Made by a program: the position numbers and the translations under genes. 6,107 bases of DNA, from contig JAQXHW010000061.1 in the NCBI GenBank assembly GCA_029007475.1, forward strand, positions 1-6,107, in the 5' to 3' direction. Below, piece by piece: positions 1-5,959 of this stretch (positions within the stretch are counted from its first letter, which is position 1; every line of letters starts with the position of its first letter). The notes under the pieces are model-generated. The model was not told the DNA's origin. It saw nothing but the letters and a program-made list of their open reading frames with translations, and did not search any database. Source of the DNA: Oscillospiraceae bacterium. GTDB taxonomy: Bacteria > Bacillota > Clostridia > Oscillospirales > Acutalibacteraceae.

Positions 1-303
1 ATCCTTGACCGATACTATACCGTCTCCGTCAACATCTGCCAGCTTTTCTTGATTCTCATTGAATACTACCGACTCCGCCACATACTTTTGAATTAAGGTT
101 GCATCCTTAACCTTAAGCTCAGAGTCAAAATCCACGTCTCCGAAAATCTCGGAGCCGGAAGGATTATCACTCTCGTCGTAGTAATTTTCAAAGTTACCTA
201 TAGCAAACGTCTCGCTTTGGGCGGCAGAATAAGTCCCCATGCCTACGGATAAAAGCATGGCAAGTACCGTAAAAGCCCCTATTAATTTCAAAAACTTTCT
301 CAT
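1..303 (-). CDS. Secreted type I dockerin protein, C-terminus beyond window
   Basis: Only the first 101 residues are in the window; the frame is open to the edge. Residues 1-28 form a signal peptide: MRKFLK basic start, a hydrophobic core, and a likely cut near TYSA/AQS. A short acidic, Asn/Tyr-rich linker (about 30-54) leads into a type I dockerin. Its first calcium loop, at 56-67, has Asp at loop positions 1, 3, 5 and 12 and is followed by the helix ATLIQKYVAE. The second loop starts at D90 (DVDGDG..SVKD) and is cut by the edge. Dockerins bind cohesins on a scaffold protein, so the product is probably an amylosome component outside the cell. Its other modules, if any, are unseen, so no catalytic role can be given. 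ATG at 303 is preferred because GGTGAT lies just upstream; an in-frame ATG at 309 overlaps that site. The gene follows the pullulanase gene but has its own promoter after that gene's terminator. Confidence 0.88.
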   Translation of the reverse strand, partial: MRKFLKLIGAFTVLAMLLSVGMGTYSAAQSETFAIGNFENYYDESDNPSGSEIFGDVDFDSELKVKDATLIQKYVAESVVFNENQEKLADVDGDGIVSVKD

Positions 304-355
304 ATACATCACCGTAAACGGCTATCAAAAATAAAACCGACAAATTTCTACTTTA

Positions 356-384
356 ATTTTACCACGGATATAAACATATTACAA
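356..384 (-). promoter_or_regulatory. Sigma-70 type promoter of the dockerin gene
   Basis: Read on the minus strand: -35 TTGTAA (379-384), a 17-base spacer, and -10 TAAAAT (356-361). TGG directly precedes the -10, giving an extended -10 element. Transcription would start near 349, leaving a leader of about 46 bases. It lies after the pullulanase terminator, so the dockerin gene can be transcribed on its own. Prediction from sequence match only. Confidence 0.6.
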
Positions 385-409
385 CAAATAGGTTAAGTTA
401 TTGAAGCCA

Positions 410-437
410 AAAATAGCCTATTCTCTTTAGCTATTTT
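410..437 (-). repeat. 8-bp inverted repeat upstream of the dockerin promoter
   Basis: AAAATAGC (410-417) and GCTATTTT (430-437) are perfect inverted arms separated by 12 bases. On the minus strand the second arm runs into TTTTTGG, so it could be a weak second terminator behind the main hairpin. Its centre is also about 74 bases upstream of the predicted transcription start, where an activator or repressor could bind. The AT-rich composition makes chance occurrence possible. Confidence 0.35.
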
Positions 438-453
438 AACCATAAAGCAACGC

Positions 454-484
454 AAAAAAGACGCACGGCAAAACCGTGCGTCTT
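454..484 (-). terminator. Intrinsic terminator of the pullulanase gene
   Basis: On the minus strand an 11-bp perfect stem (core GACGCACGG/CCGTGCGTC, arms 474-484 and 458-468, 5-base loop) is followed by six T residues (459-454). It begins 22 bases after the pullulanase stop codon. The plus-strand side has only TTAATTTT, so the design favours minus-strand termination. Confidence 0.9.
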
Positions 485-506
485 AATTTTGGTATTAATG
501 ATTTGC

Positions 507-3500
507 TTATCGGGTATAACCTTTTACGTTCTGTTTGCCGTTAGAGCTTGTTGTACCGTCAAGGTAGAAGGCATTGTATGTGCCGTCAAGAACAATATCA
601 ATGGTCTGGTTACTGTTGCCGTCAATACCGTTGTTGAAGATAATATTCTTTATGCCCGAGGGTAGCTCAAAGGAGTAAACCTGCTGACCGTAATCGTTAG
701 TCTCGAGGAAAGTCATATCAACACCGGGCCATGCAACCTCAGTTCCGGAATTCCAATAATAAACCTTTACATTAGCCCAACCATTGTTGTTGGTGAAGTA
801 AACTGTATTTCCGCCGCCGGGGAGACCTCCGATAACGGGCTCGGGGTGAACATTAGTTATGAAGTGCTTGAACCATTCGTAGTTCATGGTAAGAGAATCA
901 ATAGCATCCTGAAGCTCTGCCTCGGTACCGCCCTGAACAACAAAGAAGCTTGCGCTCTTGAGAACAGTTTCAAACTTTTTGTACTCGTTCTTGCTCCTAT
1001 CCTCTGCGGCTACATTAAAGCCAAAGTCGGCCTTAAGTGCCAGTTCCTCATCACCGAGAGGAGTTTCCTCTACATAATCCTGATTATCTCTGAGAAGTGC
1101 GCTTGCAGGAGTATAGATAGCTGTAAGCTGTGCCTGCAGACCGCTTTCTCCGGGATCGGTTGTGGGAATTGTAGGAGTTGTGGGAGTAACGATTGTACCT
1201 GTTCCGGGAATAGTTTCGCCTATCTTATAAGGTACCTTCTGGTGTGAAATCCACTTCTGGAGATAGGTTGCATCCTTTACGTTAATTTCGCTGTTTTCAT
1301 CAACGTCGGCAGCCTTTTTTGCGTCTGTCTTGAGATAAACAATCCGAGCAATATTCTTCTGAATAAGGGTTGCGTCCTTAATGTTTATTTCTTCGTTTAA
1401 GTCTGCGTCGCCTAAGAGAATACCGCCAACCTCAATAGGACCTGAGGGGTCTGTTGCAGGAACGGAGGGATCGGTGGAGGGTGTTGAAGGCTTTACTTCG
1501 GTCTCATACATATAAACTACGCAAGTTGAACCAGCTTTAAGAGCTCCGTTTGCGTTAGCAGGAGTAATTGCTGTACCAAGGCCCTTCTTGGGAGAGGTTA
1601 CGTAAACCTCAGTACTTGTAACTCCGTCATAAACAATTCTTTCGTCCTCAGCCAGCTTTTTACCTGTATTTGCGTCAATATGAGATACAACTACATCCGC
1701 ATTGAAGGTAACAATCTTATTTTTGATATAAACTGTACCGGATGCATCGTAACCTGCCTCACCGTTGAGAGGCTCCTGGAGGGAGTTATCCGGACGGAGG
1801 AACATTACCTTACAGCTTGTTACAAGATAGTCAACATTTTCATTTGGGGTAACAATTTCCTTCTTCCACCAGTTGCCTACGGTCTCGCCTTCGGGAAGCT
1901 CGGAAACGTCGGTAACCTTTGTCATTACCTGTTGTGATGTATTCCATCCGCCTAAGGGTTTATCCTCGGTTTCGGTATAGGCATACATTCTGGGAGTGTA
2001 ATTAGAGCCGAGAGCATTGTAATAGTAAACTGTAATCTTATCAACAGCAAGCTGCTTGTAAACGAAAGTAATTACTGCGGGATTGTCGGCATCGAAAGTG
2101 CCCTTGAAGTTTGTGGGATACTTATCGGAAACAAGCTCATAGCCTGCAACATTCTCAAAGGGAACGTTGAACTTAGTACCGTTGAGCATTCTGTACTGAA
2201 CGTCTGAGGAGATACTCTCTCCCTTCTCATCAACGTACTTAACCGTGAGATATCCGCTGGTATTTGTCTGCTCGTAGTAGAAGCTGACTACTACATCTGA
2301 GGTACCGTCAACTGTACCTGTAACGATAGAGCCTGACTGAGTACCTGCGGTCTTTTCAATCTTGACAACCTTATGGTCGAATATGGTGTAGTTATCGGGA
2401 ACAGCTCTCCAAGTATCTCCAACCTTGTAGAGGGAGTCATTTGATTTGATGAGCTTGTCGCCAACATAGTGGTTAACTGTAACTGTGTTGTACTCAGCAG
2501 CCTTTGCAGAGGTTGAACCCTGAACTAAGACAGCAGAGCCGTTAGCCTTAATGTTGTAAGTACCTGATGCAGTACCTAAAGAGGTAAGTCCTGCCTTCTC
2601 GCCGTTAGCTACGATTGTCCAGGTACCTGCAGGAAGAGTTACCGTACCTGCTGCGCCGTTGTTAACTGCAACAATTACGCTTGACCACTCGCCTGACTTA
2701 CTGTTGTTGAGCTGGTAAGCTAAAATTCCGTTTGCACTGGAGGTTGTAAGCCAGTTGAGAGTATTGTAGCTTGTGCCGTTTCTAAAGGGGCTGTAAGCTG
2801 CACGAATCTCTCTCATTCCCTTTGCATAAGCAACTTCCTGTGCATAGGTTTCAATTCTTGTCCAATCGAAGGAGTTGGTAGTCCCTGCGTTGTAGGAGTT
2901 ACCGTTGCCGTACTTGGAACGTGCAAACTCTGTACCTGCAAGAGTAAAAGGAATACCCTGAGTTGTAAAGAGGTAAGTGAAGGAGGTTCTGAGCTGCTGT
3001 CTGTAAAGCTCGGCAGTAGTATCAAAGCCCGCTTTATTGGTAGCAGAAGCTGCCTTCTGAGAAATAAGGATATTGTCCCACCATGTCACACCGTCGTGAC
3101 AGTCAACATAGTTTACGGACTGGTTGGGATATTTAATATAGCCGTCGCTTGAAAACTTACCGAGTGCGCCTCTCTTAAGAGCGTTTGCATAGCCGCTGGA
3201 GGCTGTGCCCTGGAACCAACCCTTTGTAGTACCGCCTTCGGAGCCGTGCATAGCCTGTCTCGTGTAGGAGTTGAAGCCTGCTACGTTAGAGCTCATCTTT
3301 GAGAAGTTTGAGGTAATAGCCTGATACTGAGTCTGGATACCCAAATCGCCGGCGCCCCAAGGCTCACCGTACATGATAATCTTCTTGCCTTCGCCGCCGT
3401 ACATACCGTCGAACATTGCACGGATAAGGTTCATGGTTTCGGTGTCGTGAGCTGCCATAAGGTCAAAACGGAAGCCGTCGATGTGGTACTCCTCTACCCA

Positions 3501-4586
3501 ATATTTCAGAGACTGCATCATGTAGTTTCTGAACATTGCCTTATCGGAAGCTGTGGTATTACCGCAGCCTGTGCCGTTGATGTAGAAGGTTGAGCTTGAC
3601 ATTCTGTAATAGTAACCGGGAACGGTATATGTGAATGCAGACTGCTCGGTTACGTAGGTGTGGTTGTAAACAACGCCCATGATAACGGCAATTCCTCTGT
3701 CGTGGAGAGCCTGAATGAGCTGCTTAAACTCACGGATTCTCACATTACCGTCATAGGGGTTTGTAGCATAAATACCTTCGGGAAGGTTGTAGTTTTTAGG
3801 GTCGTAGCCCCAGTTGTAGCTTTCGGGATTGGTTTCGTCGCCGGAAGCAAAATCGAAGGGACACTGAATATGAACAGCGTCGATGCCCTGCTCAACGAGG
3901 TAGTCGATACCGACGGACTTTGCGCCGTCCTTGCCGTTAATGGTAAGACCGCCCTCGGCAAAGCCTAAAAACTTGCCCTGGTAATTCTTATCAACACCTG
4001 AGGTATCGGATGAGGTAAGGTCAGCAATATGAACCTCCCAGACTACTCTGTCAGTCTGGCTGTCGGGGAAAACGTGCCGGTCCTTGTCCCAACCCTCGGG
4101 GTTGGTATCCTTAAGGTCAACAACCATTGAACGGTCACCGTTAACACCTGCTGCCTTAGCATAGATGTCGTAGGTCTCGTTAGTCCCGGCTTTAGATACT
4201 ACAACATAGGTATAGTACACGTTTTTGTAATCACCGGTGAGTTCAATAGACCAAACGCCGGTTGAGCTGTTTTTCTTCATGTCGTACTTACCGAGACTCT
4301 TAGCGCCGCTCTCCATATCGGAGCCGGTAGCAAAAAGCTTAAGCTGAATCTTGGTAGCATCGGGAGACCAAACTTTCCAAGTAGTCTTGGAGGGTGTGTA
4401 GGTACTTCCTAAGTCGGTGCCGCTGTAGGCCTTATCTTCAAGGTAATCTACGTTGTAATAGCTACCCATCTTGACGCCCGTTGCGGCTGTTTCTGTTTCA
4501 GCAGCAGATGCAGTTAGACAAACCGTTGAAAGTCCGGCAATCATCAAAACTGACAAAAGCAAAGAAACGAGCCTTTTTAGTTTCAA
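507..4586 (-). CDS. Secreted modular type I pullulanase (GH13) with dockerin and starch-binding modules
   Basis: This 1359-residue extracellular enzyme is predicted to hydrolyse alpha-1,6 bonds in pullulan, amylopectin and limit dextrins. Order of parts: signal peptide 1-28 (cut after ASA); CBM48 at about 67-159; GH13 catalytic barrel about 181-608 with the type I pullulanase motif YNWGYDP (257-263); C-terminal beta domain about 609-690; MucBP-like repeats 701-771 and 779-844; CBM26-like module 851-956; third MucBP-like segment 958-1028; Pro/Thr linker; type I dockerin 1056-1119; second Pro/Thr linker; FIVAR-like helical module 1151-1243; CBM26 1260-1344. Catalytic residues are present: R373 and nucleophile D375 (DGFRFDLM), acid/base E408 (MYGEPW), H497/D498 (VDCHDG). 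Conserved region I reads GVVYNH (304-309) instead of the usual DVVYNH. The architecture resembles R. bromii amylosome pullulanases, but I cannot name the exact orthologue. The TTG start is chosen from the Shine-Dalgarno and promoter position. The gene is a single transcription unit flanked by terminators. Confidence 0.93.
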   Translation of the reverse strand: MKLKRLVSLLLSVLMIAGLSTVCLTASAAETETAATGVKMGSYYNVDYLEDKAYSGTDLGSTYTPSKTTWKVWSPDATKIQLKLFATGSDMESGAKSLGKYDMKKNSSTGVWSIELTGDYKNVYYTYVVVSKAGTNETYDIYAKAAGVNGDRSMVVDLKDTNPEGWDKDRHVFPDSQTDRVVWEVHIADLTSSDTSGVDKNYQGKFLGFAEGGLTINGKDGAKSVGIDYLVEQGIDAVHIQCPFDFASGDETNPESYNWGYDPKNYNLPEGIYATNPYDGNVRIREFKQLIQALHDRGIAVIMGVVYNHTYVTEQSAFTYTVPGYYYRMSSSTFYINGTGCGNTTASDKAMFRNYMMQSLKYWVEEYHIDGFRFDLMAAHDTETMNLIRAMFDGMYGGEGKKIIMYGEPWGAGDLGIQTQYQAITSNFSKMSSNVAGFNSYTRQAMHGSEGGTTKGWFQGTASSGYANALKRGALGKFSSDGYIKYPNQSVNYVDCHDGVTWWDNILISQKAASATNKAGFDTTAELYRQQLRTSFTYLFTTQGIPFTLAGTEFARSKYGNGNSYNAGTTNSFDWTRIETYAQEVAYAKGMREIRAAYSPFRNGTSYNTLNWLTTSSANGILAYQLNNSKSGEWSSVIVAVNNGAAGTVTLPAGTWTIVANGEKAGLTSLGTASGTYNIKANGSAVLVQGSTSAKAAEYNTVTVNHYVGDKLIKSNDSLYKVGDTWRAVPDNYTIFDHKVVKIEKTAGTQSGSIVTGTVDGTSDVVVSFYYEQTNTSGYLTVKYVDEKGESISSDVQYRMLNGTKFNVPFENVAGYELVSDKYPTNFKGTFDADNPAVITFVYKQLAVDKITVYYYNALGSNYTPRMYAYTETEDKPLGGWNTSQQVMTKVTDVSELPEGETVGNWWKKEIVTPNENVDYLVTSCKVMFLRPDNSLQEPLNGEAGYDASGTVYIKNKIVTFNADVVVSHIDANTGKKLAEDERIVYDGVTSTEVYVTSPKKGLGTAITPANANGALKAGSTCVVYMYETEVKPSTPSTDPSVPATDPSGPIEVGGILLGDADLNEEINIKDATLIQKNIARIVYLKTDAKKAADVDENSEINVKDATYLQKWISHQKVPYKIGETIPGTGTIVTPTTPTIPTTDPGESGLQAQLTAIYTPASALLRDNQDYVEETPLGDEELALKADFGFNVAAEDRSKNEYKKFETVLKSASFFVVQGGTEAELQDAIDSLTMNYEWFKHFITNVHPEPVIGGLPGGGNTVYFTNNNGWANVKVYYWNSGTEVAWPGVDMTFLETNDYGQQVYSFELPSGIKNIIFNNGIDGNSNQTIDIVLDGTYNAFYLDGTTSSNGKQNVKGYTR

Positions 4587-4592
4587 AAATAT

Positions 4593-4603
4593 CCTCTCCT
4601 TTT
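4593..4603 (-). promoter_or_regulatory. Ribosome binding site that fixes the TTG start of the pullulanase
   Basis: AAAAGGAGAGG lies 6 bases before TTG at 4586-4584. That codon begins a textbook signal peptide (K-L-K-R-L then a hydrophobic run). In-frame ATGs farther up (4628 and 4724) lie at or upstream of the predicted transcription start and would put a 32-46 residue non-signal extension before the signal peptide. A TTG start is uncommon but used in Firmicutes. Confidence 0.85.
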
Positions 4604-4604
4604 C

Positions 4605-4619
4605 GTGCAGCAAGTGCAC
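4605..4619 (-). repeat. Small inverted repeat in the pullulanase leader
   Basis: GTGCA and TGCAC are separated by 5 bases, immediately upstream of the Shine-Dalgarno and close to the predicted 5' end of the mRNA. It could form a 5-bp stem that stabilises the transcript, or be a small operator. It is short enough to be chance. Confidence 0.3.
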
Positions 4620-4632
4620 TATATTCATTAGA

Positions 4633-4661
4633 ATTATACCATAGACGTTCGTAAAAATAAA
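4633..4661 (-). promoter_or_regulatory. Extended -10 promoter of the pullulanase gene
   Basis: On the minus strand a perfect -10 TATAAT (4633-4638) is preceded by TGG, the extended -10 motif. At 17 bases of spacing the -35 position holds TTTATT (4656-4661), a poor match. A weak -35 with an extended -10 is typical of promoters that rely on the -10 region or on an activator. Transcription would start near 4626, about 40 bases before the TTG codon. Confidence 0.7.
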
Positions 4662-4690
4662 CAGTTTTCTTACCAAAAGCTCCCTACGTT

Positions 4691-4723
4691 TTGTACAATG
4701 TTTTGGAATCTTCTTTGTATACA
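4691..4723 (-). promoter_or_regulatory. Two related palindromes upstream of the pullulanase promoter (possible operator)
   Basis: TTGTACAA (4691-4698) and TGTATACA (4716-4723) are each perfect 8-bp palindromes. On the minus strand both are followed by A residues (TTGTACAAAA and TGTATACAAA). Their centres are 25 bp apart, about 68 and 93 bases upstream of the predicted transcription start. This would suit a regulator acting on a promoter with a weak -35. No regulator is identified, and the elements are short. Confidence 0.3.
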
Positions 4724-4731
4724 TTACATAT

Positions 4732-4769
4732 AAAAAAGCGGCATCCCAAAACTCATGAGATGTCGCTTT
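4732..4769 (-). terminator. Intrinsic terminator of the ROK-like gene
   Basis: On the minus strand, AAAGCGACATC (4769-4759) pairs with GATGCCGCTTT (4745-4735) with one mismatch, across a 13-base loop, followed by a run of six T residues (4737-4732). It starts 16 bases after the stop codon. It separates the ROK-like transcription unit from the pullulanase gene. Confidence 0.88.
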
Positions 4770-4785
4770 CTAATCATTTAATCTG

Positions 4786-5895
4786 TTAAATTTTCACTAT
4801 TGAATCAACTCTCTCGGGAGGAAATCCCACTCCGAAAGCTGTTCCCAGTGAGAGGCAGACTGTGTCTTTCTGTCCTGCGAAGTTGAGAGCTATTGCGGTT
4901 CCGTCGTGAAGGAGTCTCACCCTCATGGGACGGTGAAGCCTTGAGGAAAGCTCATCAGACAGCAGGGAAGCATAATCATGTCCCAATAGGCTCAGCTTTG
5001 CATAACCTCCGCGGAAGGTATTGAGAGTACCGCCAACAACGTAATTTGCAATACTGACAATCACCTCTCCCGTCTCGCCACGCTTGAGTTCAATATCCTT
5101 ACAGGTATCGGCAAGTATATTTACAAGATAGCGATGAAGCTCAAAGGCTCTGCTGTAATTTTCGACACTGTCGGAAAAATCAAGCTCCATGTTTATAGAG
5201 GGCATTGTCTCCAGCACGTTTATATTGGATAGCTCTCCCGAACGCTTCGTAAGCAGACAGCGTTTTATATTGGTCTGACCCATATCCAAAACGGCAAAAT
5301 TCTTGTCTCTTTCGGTAATGAGCTTTGCACAGCCCATAGCCCCGATATGAGAAGAATTTTCAAATAGAGATATATTGTATACGCTCTCCCCTGCCATATC
5401 GAAAACTTCAATAATCTGTTCCTTAAAGCGTTTTCCTACAATGCCCGAAGCAAGACCGCCTGTGAGTATCACATTTTTTATCTGAGCCCAATACTCCCAA
5501 TGCTCATCTCGCCAATCAGGACGTGCTGCGCGGTTTTCCTTTTTCCCCTGCTTCAGGGTGAGAAGTATGAGTCCCAAACGGTTTCCGTATTTCTCAGCAA
5601 TAGACTCTGCCAAACGTTTTTTCATAATATCGTCAGAGAGAATATTATCCCCTATAAATCGGGGCAAATCTCTAAAGCTATATCCGGAAACATCAATTCT
5701 CAAACGCTCTGCACTCCTGCGGATATCCTCACTTATAATTCTTGCGGAGAAAATATCCATGGCGCGTTTGCCCTCAACGGAATCATCAACTCCCCTAATT
5801 GGGAGTTTCTCTATACAAACGCTGTTTACAGAGCAATTTCTCGTAAGATATTCGACTTTTTCGGTTTCGCAGTAAGAAATGAAAGGATTTTTCAT
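4786..5895 (-). CDS. ROK-like (ASKHA fold) putative sugar kinase with circularly permuted motif order
   Basis: The product has 369 residues, no signal peptide and no membrane segment, so it should be cytoplasmic. Motifs of the ROK/ASKHA nucleotide-binding fold are visible but in unusual order. An adenosine-type motif NVILTGGLASGIVG (141-154) and a C-terminal style segment SSHIGAMGCAKLI (181-193) come first. Then come a phosphate-1 motif LDMGQTNIK (203-211), a segment VVGGTLNTFRGG (286-297) in the sugar-site region, a catalytic-base type motif LLHDGTAIAL (328-337; D331), and phosphate-2 CLSLGTAFGVGF (348-359) near the end. The canonical ROK order has phosphate-1 first and the adenosine motif last. 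The classic zinc motif CxCGxxGCxE is absent; C21...C27-I-E29 may be a degenerate trace. ATG 5895 has AGGAG 11 bases upstream. The gene follows the ABC-2 permease by 64 bases with no terminator between, so an operon is likely. Substrate unknown; it could instead be a non-catalytic sugar sensor. Confidence 0.75.
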   Translation of the reverse strand: MKNPFISYCETEKVEYLTRNCSVNSVCIEKLPIRGVDDSVEGKRAMDIFSARIISEDIRRSAERLRIDVSGYSFRDLPRFIGDNILSDDIMKKRLAESIAEKYGNRLGLILLTLKQGKKENRAARPDWRDEHWEYWAQIKNVILTGGLASGIVGKRFKEQIIEVFDMAGESVYNISLFENSSHIGAMGCAKLITERDKNFAVLDMGQTNIKRCLLTKRSGELSNINVLETMPSINMELDFSDSVENYSRAFELHRYLVNILADTCKDIELKRGETGEVIVSIANYVVGGTLNTFRGGYAKLSLLGHDYASLLSDELSSRLHRPMRVRLLHDGTAIALNFAGQKDTVCLSLGTAFGVGFPPERVDSIVKI

Positions 5896-5959
5896 AAGGG
5901 AGACGTCTCCTAAATTAGATTTGACTGAGGGTTTCGGAGTATATGCGCTTATTTATCCC
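5896..5959 (-). other. Short intergenic gap, probably inside an operon
   Basis: The 64 bases between the permease stop codon and the ROK-like start hold no hairpin with a T-tract and no convincing -35/-10 pair. Read-through from the permease gene is therefore the simplest reading. Apart from the palindrome over the ribosome binding site, nothing was recognised. Confidence 0.55.
5899..5911 (-). promoter_or_regulatory. 12-bp perfect palindrome overlapping the Shine-Dalgarno of the ROK-like gene
   Basis: GGAGACGTCTCC (5899-5910) is its own reverse complement. On the minus strand its first half belongs to the AGGAG Shine-Dalgarno (5911-5907), 11 bases before ATG 5895. In RNA, GGAG could pair with CTCC across a 4-base ACGT loop and partly hide the ribosome binding site; in DNA it could be an operator. 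The palindrome is certain; the function is inference. Confidence 0.45.

Noticed and set aside
846..1247. Plus-strand open frame of 133 codons
   Set aside because: It lies antisense to the dockerin and C-terminal modules of the pullulanase, whose protein shows clear families. The plus-strand peptide is Cys/Leu-rich with no recognisable domain.
1680..1937. Plus-strand open frame of 85 codons
   Set aside because: Antisense shadow of the CBM26-like and MucBP-like coding region; no domain and no convincing ribosome binding site.
1490..2520. Cell-wall sorting signal expected with MucBP repeats
   Set aside because: No LPXTG-type motif with hydrophobic tail is present; the protein ends KGYTR after the CBM26, so attachment is more likely through the dockerin.
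2813..3025. Minus-strand open frame of 70 codons in another frame of the pullulanase gene
   Set aside because: Ser/Thr/Pro/Leu-rich peptide typical of a frame-shifted read of a real gene; the pullulanase frame is intact here.
3660..3968. Plus-strand frame of 102 codons and a minus-strand frame of 73 codons at 3740-3961
   Set aside because: Both overlap the GH13 catalytic domain in other frames; low-complexity peptides without family features.
4587..4724. 46-codon N-terminal extension of the pullulanase from ATG 4724
   Set aside because: It contains the predicted promoter and transcription start and would bury the signal peptide.
5500..5913. Two overlapping plus-strand frames (137 and 105 codons)
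   Set aside because: Antisense to the N-terminal half of the ROK-like protein, which carries real motifs.
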